From Methanobacteriota archaeon (GTDB lineage Archaea > Halobacteriota > Methanosarcinia > Methanosarcinales > Methanosarcinaceae), in the NCBI GenBank assembly GCA_030837265.1, contig JAUPKV010000250.1:1-9698 (forward strand): a stretch of 9,698 nucleotides of DNA, in the 5' to 3' direction. Position numbers and translations under genes: made by a program. The notes below the pieces were generated by a model that was not told the origin of the DNA, searched no databases, and saw only the letters and a program-made list of their open reading frames with translations. Shown piece by piece: positions 1 to 5,348 of the stretch (positions within the stretch are counted from its first letter, which is position 1; each line of letters opens with the position of its first letter).

Positions 1-94
1 CAAAATCAAACCCTTGAAATTAACTCTCTATACACTATCTAATCGATAAACTAATACTTTATTGTAGGGTTTTTTAAACAAAATTAATAATTCT

Positions 95-114
95 TTATAC
101 AAAATTATACAAAA
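95..114. repeat. Tandem 10-bp direct repeat upstream of integrase
   Basis: Two perfect adjacent copies of TTATACAAAA (95-104 and 105-114) lie just upstream of the integrase TATA box. A 10-bp period puts both copies on the same helical face, as expected for a protein-binding site. A related AAACAAAATT lies further upstream at about 77-86. The repeats are seen directly; their role as a recombinase or regulator binding site is inference. Confidence 0.5.
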
Positions 115-121
115 TACTACC

Positions 122-155
122 TTATATATACACAGGTTTTAAATTAAAATCTGTG
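122..155 (+). promoter_or_regulatory. TATA box plus 25-bp palindromic operator of the integrase gene
   Basis: A TATA-like TTATATATA (122-130) is followed at once by a 25-bp palindrome (131-155). Its 12-bp arms pair with a single G-T exception (136/150) around A143, with ends CACAG and CTGTG. An archaeal start site would fall about 25 nt after the TATA box, on or next to the palindrome, so a protein bound there should block initiation. A degraded direct copy of 128-158 occurs at 212-240, nearer the gene, and has lost the second arm. The remainder of 1-259 is AT-rich with no supported gene. The palindrome is directly visible; autoregulation by the integrase or a phage regulator is inferred. Confidence 0.55.
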
Positions 156-211
156 CATTTTCGCCTCTTTTTTTGCTCTTCCTACTCCATTTCTCCCCTA
201 AATAATCAAAA

Positions 212-240
212 ATACACAAGTTTAAATAAAATCTATTTAT
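212..240 (+). repeat. Imperfect direct copy of the operator region
   Basis: The segment starting ATACACAAG at 212 resembles 128-158, which starts ATACACAGG. Both continue with a TTTAAAT-AAAATCT core, but the right arm of the palindrome is lost here. It lies immediately upstream of the GGTGATT ribosome binding site of the integrase and contains TTTAAATA (221-228), which could serve as a second TATA element. It may be a second, weaker binding site or a remnant of duplication. Confidence 0.4.
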
Positions 241-259
241 TAATAAAATTGGTGATTCT

Positions 260-868
260 TTGACAAAATATCCTCAATCCGGTTATCTCAAAGATTCCGA
301 AGCCTTACACTTTTACGTTAAAGATGTAAGGATACTCATCCCTACAGAATACGAAAAAATAAAGGCTGCAATTCCCAAAGAGAAGCACAGAACTATCCTT
401 GATATCCTTCTGATTACTGGTATGAGATATGCTGAAGTTCTCAGGCTCTACGATCACAAAGAATGGTACAACGAAAAAAGAAACATTATCCATTTGCCAG
501 AGGAAGCACAGCGGAAACACAAAAGAAGGCAGTTAGAAAGAACTATTCATCCTCTTCCCTCTATGTTCAATTATATGCTTAAAGACTTCTGGCAGGCCTG
601 TAAACCTCCCTTAGAAAGTACCTGGAATAAAAATCTTCAGAGATGGGCACTAAAAGCAGGGATAAAACCCTATGGGCTTTCAGTGAAATCTAGCAGGAAA
701 ACATTAGAGTCCTGGTTAATAGCTTCTGGGGTGGTTGAATCTACTGTATGTTTGCGTCAGGGACACGATTCTTTAACCTCTATGCGACATTATCAAGGCC
801 TTGCTTTTTCAGAGGATGAACTAAGAGATATTAAAAAGCAGTTAACAGCATGGGGTTTTTCAATATAA
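260..868 (+). CDS. Minimal tyrosine recombinase (integrase), catalytic domain only
   Basis: This is a 202-aa tyrosine recombinase that should cut and rejoin DNA at specific sites through a 3'-phosphotyrosine intermediate. The active-site series is readable: R56 in TGMRYAEVL, a basic beta-hairpin with lysines at 87-89, R146 in SVKSSRKTL, H169 in GHDSLTSM and the nucleophile Y178 in MRHYQGL. The usual first histidine (three residues before R146) is K143, as in several archaeal integrases. The SAM-like core-binding domain is absent: only about 45 residues precede the first catalytic block, compared with roughly 100 or more in XerD-type enzymes. The start is TTG 260, supported by GGTGATT (251-257) at the same spacing as the strong site before the gene at 6312. 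The last ~80 bp recur twice downstream, implying that the attachment site overlaps the 3' end of this gene. Family assignment is firm; substrate sites are inferred. Confidence 0.88.
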   Translation: MTKYPQSGYLKDSEALHFYVKDVRILIPTEYEKIKAAIPKEKHRTILDILLITGMRYAEVLRLYDHKEWYNEKRNIIHLPEEAQRKHKRRQLERTIHPLPSMFNYMLKDFWQACKPPLESTWNKNLQRWALKAGIKPYGLSVKSSRKTLESWLIASGVVESTVCLRQGHDSLTSMRHYQGLAFSEDELRDIKKQLTAWGFSI

Positions 869-869
869 T

Positions 870-1001
870 GAGCTCATCCCAAAATCCTGTTTTAATCTTA
901 ATTCTCAGAATTATTCTGGATTGCTTTCGTAATCAGAAGCTCGATTGATTGCTTAAAACACGCGATCCAAAAAAGCAAATCCTGAGTTTTGGGATCGGCT
1001 C
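870..1001. repeat. Long imperfect inverted repeat with nested stems (folded element)
   Basis: The first interval after the integrase stop (869-1050) has no gene but is strongly structured. Outer arms 870-884 and 987-1001 pair over 15 positions with one mismatch (875/996) and one G-T. Inner arms 918-927 and 972-982 form ten pairs with one bulged A979. The left internal side carries a separate perfect 13-bp palindrome (900-912). The whole can fold into one branched hairpin of about 130 nt. It could be a folded recombination site, a MITE-like remnant or a processing/termination structure at the integrase mRNA end. It is not recognised as a known family. Confidence 0.5.
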
Positions 1002-1050
1002 GAGAAATGATATTGTGATCCCTACAAGTGATGGATAATTGACTAGGAGA

Positions 1051-1060
1051 ATATATAAAT
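1051..1060 (+). promoter_or_regulatory. TATA box of the toxin-antitoxin pair
   Basis: ATATATAAAT at 1051-1060 predicts a start near 1080, placing the AAGGAAGG ribosome binding site (1091-1098) in a short leader before ATG 1107. The pair therefore has its own promoter and does not depend on the integrase transcript. Confidence 0.6.
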
Positions 1061-1106
1061 AAGACTAACATAGATAATTCGCTAATACAAAAGGAAGGAA
1101 TTGACA

Positions 1107-1253
1107 ATGGCAAAGCCTATTGAACTTGGTCTTGTTCTTGAAGGAGAAGATGCAAAGGAATTCTTCAGGAATGAAAAAAATCCTGTAGTCTCAAAGAAAA
1201 TGGTTGAGATGTTCAAGCGCGCAAAGAAAATAGATGAGAAAAACAGGTTTTAA
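1107..1253 (+). CDS. Small antitoxin-like protein paired with GNAT toxin
   Basis: A 48-aa protein with purine-rich AAGGAAGG (1091-1098) nine nucleotides before ATG 1107. It begins MAKPIELGLVLEGEDAKEFF and ends in a lysine-rich, probably helical tail. Its stop is two nucleotides before the TTG start of an acetyltransferase, the usual arrangement for an antitoxin upstream of a GNAT toxin. The acidic EGEDAKEFF stretch and basic tail would suit a small protein that wraps its toxin. There is no room for a full ribbon-helix-helix domain with a separate neutralising tail, so DNA autoregulation is uncertain. From memory it resembles short archaeal antitoxins with a PIELG-VLEGEDA start, but I could not check this. 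Coding status is good; function rests mainly on context. Confidence 0.7.
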   Translation: MAKPIELGLVLEGEDAKEFFRNEKNPVVSKKMVEMFKRAKKIDEKNRF

Positions 1254-1255
1254 GC

Positions 1256-1792
1256 TTGAATTCTATAATACCAGATTCTGAACTTCATACAATACCACTG
1301 GATAAAAATCACAATCTTTTTTCTTTTAGCTGTTTAAGCAGGGAATTGAATGATTTTCTGAAAAACGATGCTCTTAACGATCAAAACAATTTGATCAGCA
1401 GAACCAGTTTATGCTTTTGGAATGATGAATTGGTAGGATTTTTTACCTTGATAGCGGATACGATTGAAGCTAAAGCCGTAATAGATGGGCTTGAACATTA
1501 TGAATATCGCAAATATCCTGGAGTAAAAATTGCAAGATTGGCGGTAGATTCCAGATTTGAAAGAAGAGGAATAGGTACATATCTATTACTGGCAGCAATA
1601 GGTAAAACATTATCTGTTTGCAATAACATAGGGTGCAGATACATTCTTGTTGATTCTAAAAAAAATTCAATTGACTTCTATCAAAAAAACGAATTCAAAC
1701 TTGTAGAGAAATTCAAAAATAGAGAGTTCGTTCCAATGTATCTTAATATGCAGCCGATTATTGCTGAAATGAATCTTGAGACTAAAGATTAA
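1256..1792 (+). CDS. GNAT-family N-acetyltransferase, probable TacT/AtaT-type toxin
   Basis: A 178-aa GCN5-related acetyltransferase. The N-terminus has the F-C-----ELNDFLKNDA pattern (25-39) typical of toxin GNATs. Motif A follows: KIARLAVDSRFERRGIGTYL (91-110), with RRGIGT as the acetyl-CoA pyrophosphate loop. The C-terminal part has YILVDSKKNSIDFYQKNEF (129-147), where Y142 is placed like the conserved tyrosine of TacT enzymes, and ends with a PMYLNM strand. In known relatives the enzyme acetylates the amino group of charged tRNA or initiator Met-tRNA and halts translation. The start is TTG 1256, two nucleotides after the antitoxin stop, so translation is probably coupled. The pair fills an interval between two copies of the integrase 3' end, so it was probably acquired as an addiction cassette. 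GNAT fold is firm; toxin role is inferred from size, motifs and partner. Confidence 0.83.
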   Translation: MNSIIPDSELHTIPLDKNHNLFSFSCLSRELNDFLKNDALNDQNNLISRTSLCFWNDELVGFFTLIADTIEAKAVIDGLEHYEYRKYPGVKIARLAVDSRFERRGIGTYLLLAAIGKTLSVCNNIGCRYILVDSKKNSIDFYQKNEFKLVEKFKNREFVPMYLNMQPIIAEMNLETKD

Positions 1793-1794
1793 AA

Positions 1795-1835
1795 GTCCTG
1801 ATTACTTCAGGGATTCGCTTTTCCTTTCCTTTTTG
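1795..1835 (+). terminator. Weak hairpin plus T-rich terminator after the toxin gene
   Basis: A short stem, CCTG (1797-1800) with CAGG (1808-1811), follows the toxin stop. A pyrimidine/T-rich run (about 1819-1835) comes next. Archaeal termination relies mainly on T runs, so this is plausible as the end of the toxin-antitoxin transcript. Confidence 0.4.
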
Positions 1836-1838
1836 TAC

Positions 1839-1919
1839 CATTATCAAGACCTTGCTTTTTCAGAGGATGAACCAAAAGATATTAAAAAGCAGTTAACAGC
1901 ATGGGATTTTTCAATCTAA
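1839..1919 (+). pseudogene. First extra copy of the integrase 3' end (attachment-site duplicate)
   Basis: Positions 1839-1920 repeat the final 82 bp of the integrase gene (788-869) with about five substitutions and no gaps, so about 94 percent identity by hand alignment. The copy keeps frame and stop (TAA 1917-1919) and encodes a HYQDLAFSEDEPKDI-type tail, with the catalytic tyrosine codon at its left edge. Upstream sequence is unrelated, so this is a 3' fragment and not a decayed complete gene. The sharp left border at the tyrosine codon is what repeated integration at the 3' end of int would leave. It is annotated as a fragment; no protein is expected from it. Confidence 0.8.
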
Positions 1920-1982
1920 TATTAAACTATGGCAGCCTTAATCTTCAATTTTTTAAATTTCAGGATTTTTATGTTGTAGAGT

Positions 1983-2066
1983 CAATTGAACTTTACATAT
2001 CAAATATATATAAACTGTGGCAGATATAATAAATAATATTAATTATATTTAACTAAAGTTCAATTG
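1983..2066. repeat. 13-bp perfect inverted repeat flanking a TATA box
   Basis: CAATTGAACTTTA (1983-1995) is mirrored exactly by TAAAGTTCAATTG (2054-2066), with 58 bp of very AT-rich DNA between. That spacer contains a TATA box, AATATATATAAA, at about 2003-2014, with a start predicted near 2035. A CTRTGGCAG motif also occurs twice (about 1926 and 2015). The arms may be paired operator sites around the promoter, or terminal inverted repeats of a tiny mobile remnant. No gene is supported in 1921-2162. Confidence 0.5.
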
Positions 2067-2081
2067 TGCGAATAGACCTCT

Positions 2082-2120
2082 CCTGCCTGAGATGTGCACT
2101 TAGGCGGGAAAACCTTTTTT
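2082..2120 (+). terminator. Strong 10-bp hairpin followed by T6
   Basis: CCTGCCTGAG (2082-2091) pairs throughout with CTTAGGCGGG (2099-2108), including two G-T pairs, around a 7-nt loop. TTTTTT follows at 2115-2120. With the TATA box at about 2003-2014, this could end a transcript of roughly 85 nt containing no gene, or act as a barrier between cassettes. The hairpin is clear; terminator versus small-RNA end is inference. Confidence 0.5.
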
Positions 2121-2162
2121 CAGTATTATTTATCTTCCCTTGTTGCAGGACTCTGGATCCGC

Positions 2163-2272
2163 GTCATCCTTCTTTAACTTCTATGCATTATTATCAAGGC
2201 CTTGCTTTTTCAGATGATGAATTATCAGATATTAAAAAACAGTTAATAGCACGGGGTTTCTTTATGATTTAA
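2163..2272 (+). pseudogene. Second extra copy of the integrase 3' end, more diverged
   Basis: This stretch aligns without gaps to the integrase 3' end from about 762 onward. It shows about 11 differences over the ~87 bp from 770 to 856, then diverges at the extreme end. The frame is kept: it encodes RHPSLTSMHYYQGLAFSDDE and ends at TAA 2270-2272, one codon longer than the integrase. The copy includes the conserved histidine and nucleophilic tyrosine but none of the upstream catalytic arginines. An open frame from 2066 runs into it, but its first 30 or so residues resemble nothing, so a working protein is unlikely. It probably came from an older or different integrase and marks the left edge of the next inserted unit. 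Confidence 0.75.
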
Positions 2273-2300
2273 ATCTTCACTTTTCATCATTGCAAATAAT

Positions 2301-2309
2301 TTTATATAG
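2301..2309 (+). promoter_or_regulatory. TATA box of candidate small RNA
   Basis: TTTATATAG at 2301-2309 predicts transcription starting near 2331, exactly where the GC-rich folded segment begins with GGGATCA. No start codon with a ribosome binding site follows, which argues for a non-coding transcript. Confidence 0.45.
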
Positions 2310-2330
2310 TTTTGAGTCTGTATTTAATAT

Positions 2331-2490
2331 GGGATCATATAACTGCCGTCTCTTATCACACTCTCGATCAACCGATTTCTCCAAAGAAGGGGACGGCATC
2401 CCTCACACTTTGATCCGCAGTTTTTGTAAGCTTCGCTGGAAGGTCTCAGTATACTTCCAGCCCGAGCCTCAAAAAAGCTTTTTTATTTTT
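2331..2490 (+). ncRNA. Candidate structured RNA or ssDNA origin/packaging region
   Basis: A GC-rich island in an AT-rich intergenic region. Stem 1, TGCCGTCTCTT (2344-2354) with 2388-2398, forms 11 pairs including G-T. It is enclosed by GGATCA (2332-2337) with TGATCC (2411-2416). Stem 2 pairs CTGGAAG (2436-2442) with CTTCCAG (2454-2460) and extends outward to 2430-2433/2464-2467. A perfect 14-bp palindrome AAAAAAGCTTTTTT (2471-2484) followed by ATTTTT resembles a terminator. The TTGATCCG strand (2410-2417) can alternatively pair with CGGATCAA (2513-2520), giving two exclusive folds. A frame open from 2290 to 2529 lacks a ribosome binding site and has poor composition. Because it sits directly before the coat-protein operon, it could instead be the hairpin-rich intergenic region that inoviruses use for strand origins and packaging. 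No known RNA family is recognised. Confidence 0.45.
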
Positions 2491-2563
2491 GCCGCTTCTG
2501 GTTTCGCCGCCCCGGATCAAGAGCTCTAGTTTGTCAGTAACTAACTGCATTTTTCATTGAATC

Positions 2564-2581
2564 TTATATAAATTATATAAA
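2564..2581 (+). promoter_or_regulatory. Tandem TATA boxes of the virion operon
   Basis: TTATATAAA occurs twice back to back (2564-2572 and 2573-2581). Starts are expected near 2591 and 2600, 20-30 nt before ATG 2622. There is no comparable promoter before any of the next eight genes, so this probably drives the whole 2622-8711 operon. Doubling suggests a strong promoter, suited to a highly expressed coat protein as first gene. Confidence 0.6.
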
Positions 2582-2621
2582 AAAATTCAGTTTTAAGTAC
2601 ATTTAAAATTTAGTTATAATC

Positions 2622-2942
2622 ATGTCTCTTTTTACAAAAGCACTCAGAAAAAACAAAGAACTTGAACAGACAACGCACGGAGAAACCAATAAGAGCATGA
2701 AAGGCAAAATCATTGCTCTTATTGGTATGGCTCTGTTAATGATTAATCCAGCAGCAGCTGAAGTTAACTGGTCCGATATAACGACTACAATAGATGGTTT
2801 TGTTGGAATTATTCCCAGCTTCGCAGACATGGTAAGTTCAATAATGCCTGTAATCCTTACCATTGCTATCTATGGTTTCATTATGAAATTCTGGGACAAA
2901 ATCCTCGCAGCCATTGACAATGCAATAAGTTTTCTGAAATAA
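2622..2942 (+). CDS. Small secreted single-helix protein, candidate filamentous-virus major coat protein
   Basis: A 106-aa precursor with a signal peptide (about 26-46: MKGKIIALIGMALLMINPAA, then A46) and probable cleavage before E47. The mature protein would be about 60 aa: an acidic/amphipathic N-part (EVNWSDITTTIDGFVGI), one transmembrane helix (about 69-90) and a short tail with lysines (K89, K93, K106). That is the plan of inovirus pVIII proteins, which wait in the membrane as single helices before wrapping ssDNA. It is the first gene of the operon, as expected for the most abundant protein. ATG 2622 lacks a clear ribosome binding site; ATG 2697, with GGAG at 2680, would start exactly at the signal peptide and give 81 aa. 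A pleolipovirus VP3-like membrane protein is the alternative, though those lack a cleaved signal and have more helices. Confidence 0.65.
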   Translation: MSLFTKALRKNKELEQTTHGETNKSMKGKIIALIGMALLMINPAAAEVNWSDITTTIDGFVGIIPSFADMVSSIMPVILTIAIYGFIMKFWDKILAAIDNAISFLK

Positions 2943-2956
2943 AGGAGGCATGTATA

Positions 2957-3328
2957 GTGCCTCGCACTTCCTTTTTTTTAATGTCCATTTTCTTTATATG
3001 TTCTCTGCTCTGCTCCTGTGCAGCTGCTGAAAATGTCAGCATTTCATTCTCTGACATTAACTTGGTGCATACACAAGAATTCGATCTCTACCAACTAGAC
3101 GGAGATAATACCACATACATTGGAACGTATAACGCATCTGAAACAGTCCTGGAATTAGATCCAGCTTACTCTTATCAGGCAGTCCTTAAACCGAGCAAAT
3201 GGTCCTGGCTCGATGATCCATTAACAGCCATCGAAGGAGGCCTAAGAACTGCTCCGCCAATACTCAGTTTCTTCTTACTCTGCTTAATTGTCTTACTGCC
3301 TGCATCATTACTATTAAGGAGGCTGTAA
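2957..3328 (+). CDS. Small secreted, C-terminally membrane-anchored protein (minor virion protein candidate)
   Basis: A 123-aa protein starting at GTG 2957 with AAAGGAGG (2941-2948) eight nucleotides upstream; the nearer ATG 2950 is in another frame and soon stops. It has a signal peptide (1-24, ending CAAA before E25), a short extracytoplasmic beta-rich part (YIGTYNASETVLELD, about 54-68, then YSYQAVLKPS) and a C-terminal transmembrane helix (about 100-119) ending RRL. Topology is therefore outside N-terminus with a basic inside tail. It lies 14 nt after the coat-protein candidate and 3 nt before the large adhesin gene. Position and size would suit a minor coat or tip protein, but there is no recognisable family and the role is inferred from context only. 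Confidence 0.7.
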   Translation: MPRTSFFLMSIFFICSLLCSCAAAENVSISFSDINLVHTQEFDLYQLDGDNTTYIGTYNASETVLELDPAYSYQAVLKPSKWSWLDDPLTAIEGGLRTAPPILSFFLLCLIVLLPASLLLRRL

Positions 3329-3331
3329 ATC

Positions 3332-5347
3332 ATGACAGTTAACTTTAAAGTATTTCTCTCTCTGCTGTTTCTTTGCCTTCTCGCTGCCCCGGGTTCAGCC
3401 TGGGAACAGACTTTTGAAAACCATGCAAATGATGAACCCACTTCTGCTTTTGTGGGTGGTACTTTAACCATAATTAATAATTCAAATTTAAGACAATTTT
3501 ATACAGGTGGTAGTTCATCATATGCAACTTTAACTATCAATGAAGCATTTGACGGTTATCTCTCCTATACTTGGTATGCTTCTGCTAGTTCATGGCCTGA
3601 TGTAGGATTGGCTCTTTATAATGCAAGTGGGCAACAGCTGTTCTATGATCAATCCATGGCTAATACTGCATCTTGGGTTGGTTATCATAGAGTGGAATTT
3701 ATTGAAAATTCAGCAGGAACCGCAATTGAGTGTTATGTAGACGGTGTTAAATACGATTCGACAACCTATATTACTTCGGGTGAACCCGCTTCAATTGTTT
3801 TTTATTTCAACAACGAAAATAATAATGTCTATGTCGACGATTTTACATCTGACTATGGTATTATTGGGTGTGATGATGAGGTTTTAGATACTGATACATA
3901 TCAGTATTTTTCAGCCGGATACCCCTATCCTGATTATTCTTACATGTTCGCTAATTTATATTCTCCTTCGGGGGACATTATTTCTTCACAAAACATTACC
4001 TCATATTCTCCCTACAATTTTCCCACTACTCTAATCAATAGCAGTGGAACTTATTTCATTAGGTTATTCCAGCACGACAATTTAAGTAATAATGATTATT
4101 TTTTTGCGTCTAGATCTTTTACTTTCGACTCTCCTTCGGGTGTTTCTCTAACACTCGATAAAGAAGAATATGAAAGATCAGGTCAGATGCAAGTATTCAC
4201 TTATATTCCTTCTCAAACTTTCAAATCTGGGTACACTGTTAAAATAGGTTATAATACTGGAAGTGGGACTGAATATTATACTTACAGCGTTCCTTCTTCC
4301 GATTATACTAAATCTTATGCTCTCTCAGCTCATGCTGTTGGGGGCTTTTATTCTGTTTATCTGGTAAATCCTTCAGGCAATGTAGTTGCTTCAGATGAAT
4401 ATTACATGAGTGCTCCTGATGGTTCTACTACAGTAAGCCTTGATAAATCAACATATGAAACATCAGATACAGTAAAAATATCTTATACGGGGGCTTCTAC
4501 AGGCTCAACCTTATACATGTATTTAAGGGATTCTTCCTCTGTTCTGTATTCTAAAACATGGTCAGTTTCCGGTTCAGAGGTCAAATCATTTGATTTATCC
4601 AGTTATCCGGGTACTACAATTGTTTATGTAAAAATCGTTAAAGATTCTATCTTGCTGGCAGATGACAGAGGTACAGTATTTAGCGGGGAATATTACCTCT
4701 CTGGTAAAGTCTATAATTCGGTTACCAAAGCAGCAGTAGAAGGAGCCCAGATTAGCGTTAATGGCAGCTCTACAACCACAAATGAGATAGGTTATTATGA
4801 AACTCCAGTAAATGCTGGCCTTCAAACTATTACAATCCTCTGTGATGGATATCAGCAATTCACTTCTAATGTCTATATTTCAGATCTTTTAAGCACTCAG
4901 AACTTTTATATTGTTCCTACCTCGTCAACAGGCTCAGATACTCTTTACGGTGTGGTAGTAGACTATTACACAGGTTCTCCTGTAAACAGTTCCTATGTTC
5001 AGATTTCAAACGGCTCAACTACTCATAGTATGCTCACAAACTCAAAAACTGGAAACTATGTTTTTACTCAGGATGGGTTGGCTGGAACCTGGACTATAAC
5101 AGTTACTAAAACTAATTATGATACTTATGAAGGGTCAGTTACCATATCAGGAGACACTTACAAGCAAATAAGGTTAGTTCCTACTGATGGTGTGGATTCA
5201 GAAGACTCTGACAGTACAGACAGCACAGACAGGCCAAGCAGGGAGGCTGCCGAAGAATCCCTTACCTGGCTCGAGGAAACAATTCCCGGCCTAGTTAAGC
5301 TTGCTGTAATAGTTTTTATGTTTGCTTTAATTGGGTGGAGGTTCTAA
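3332..5347 (+). CDS. Large secreted tail-anchored adhesin-like protein, candidate receptor-binding (pIII/spike) protein
   Basis: A 671-aa protein with a signal peptide (1-23, cleavage GSA before W24) and a C-terminal transmembrane helix (about 652-669) followed only by RF. Between them lie four or five beta domains. They are a LamG/concanavalin-like region (24-173, with VYVDDF near its end) and a linking domain (180-268). Two homologous repeats start VSLTLDKEEYE (271-360) and VSLDKSTYE (367-455). Two carboxypeptidase-regulatory-like domains follow (about 455-527 and 536-617, LSGKVYNSVTKAAVEGAQISV-type). An acidic Ser/Asp linker (DSEDSDSTDSTD, 622-633) precedes the anchor. This is the architecture of an envelope spike or of inovirus pIII: outward binding domains and a membrane tail used in assembly. 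ATG 3332 has AAGGAGG (3316-3322), which overlaps the previous gene. A host surface protein is unlikely given the operon. Host receptor is unknown, probably a glycan or S-layer. Confidence 0.78.
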   Translation: MTVNFKVFLSLLFLCLLAAPGSAWEQTFENHANDEPTSAFVGGTLTIINNSNLRQFYTGGSSSYATLTINEAFDGYLSYTWYASASSWPDVGLALYNASGQQLFYDQSMANTASWVGYHRVEFIENSAGTAIECYVDGVKYDSTTYITSGEPASIVFYFNNENNNVYVDDFTSDYGIIGCDDEVLDTDTYQYFSAGYPYPDYSYMFANLYSPSGDIISSQNITSYSPYNFPTTLINSSGTYFIRLFQHDNLSNNDYFFASRSFTFDSPSGVSLTLDKEEYERSGQMQVFTYIPSQTFKSGYTVKIGYNTGSGTEYYTYSVPSSDYTKSYALSAHAVGGFYSVYLVNPSGNVVASDEYYMSAPDGSTTVSLDKSTYETSDTVKISYTGASTGSTLYMYLRDSSSVLYSKTWSVSGSEVKSFDLSSYPGTTIVYVKIVKDSILLADDRGTVFSGEYYLSGKVYNSVTKAAVEGAQISVNGSSTTTNEIGYYETPVNAGLQTITILCDGYQQFTSNVYISDLLSTQNFYIVPTSSTGSDTLYGVVVDYYTGSPVNSSYVQISNGSTTHSMLTNSKTGNYVFTQDGLAGTWTITVTKTNYDTYEGSVTISGDTYKQIRLVPTDGVDSEDSDSTDSTDRPSREAAEESLTWLEETIPGLVKLAVIVFMFALIGWRF

Positions 5348-5348
5348 A

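Noticed and set aside
95..240. CRISPR array
   Set aside because: Repeats are too short, too few and without unique spacers of constant length; there are no cas genes.
305..520. Minus-strand open frames inside plus-strand genes (also near 898-1113, 2603-2863, 3175-3471, 4595-4858, 7679-7981, 9027-9230 and 9269-9514)
   Set aside because: They lie antisense to well-supported genes or structured DNA, lack ribosome binding sites and encode no recognisable domains.
2066..2272. 68-aa open frame as a functional gene
   Set aside because: Only its second half has a source, the integrase tail; the first half includes a terminator-like hairpin and there is no ribosome binding site. Kept as an integrase fragment.
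2345..2397. tRNA or tRNA-derived attachment site
   Set aside because: The stem spacing and loop do not allow a cloverleaf and no T-arm motif is present.
2290..2529. 79-aa open frame across the hairpin-rich region
   Set aside because: No ribosome binding site, a non-AUG-like beginning inside a folded segment, and odd composition; the stems and TATA box explain the sequence better.
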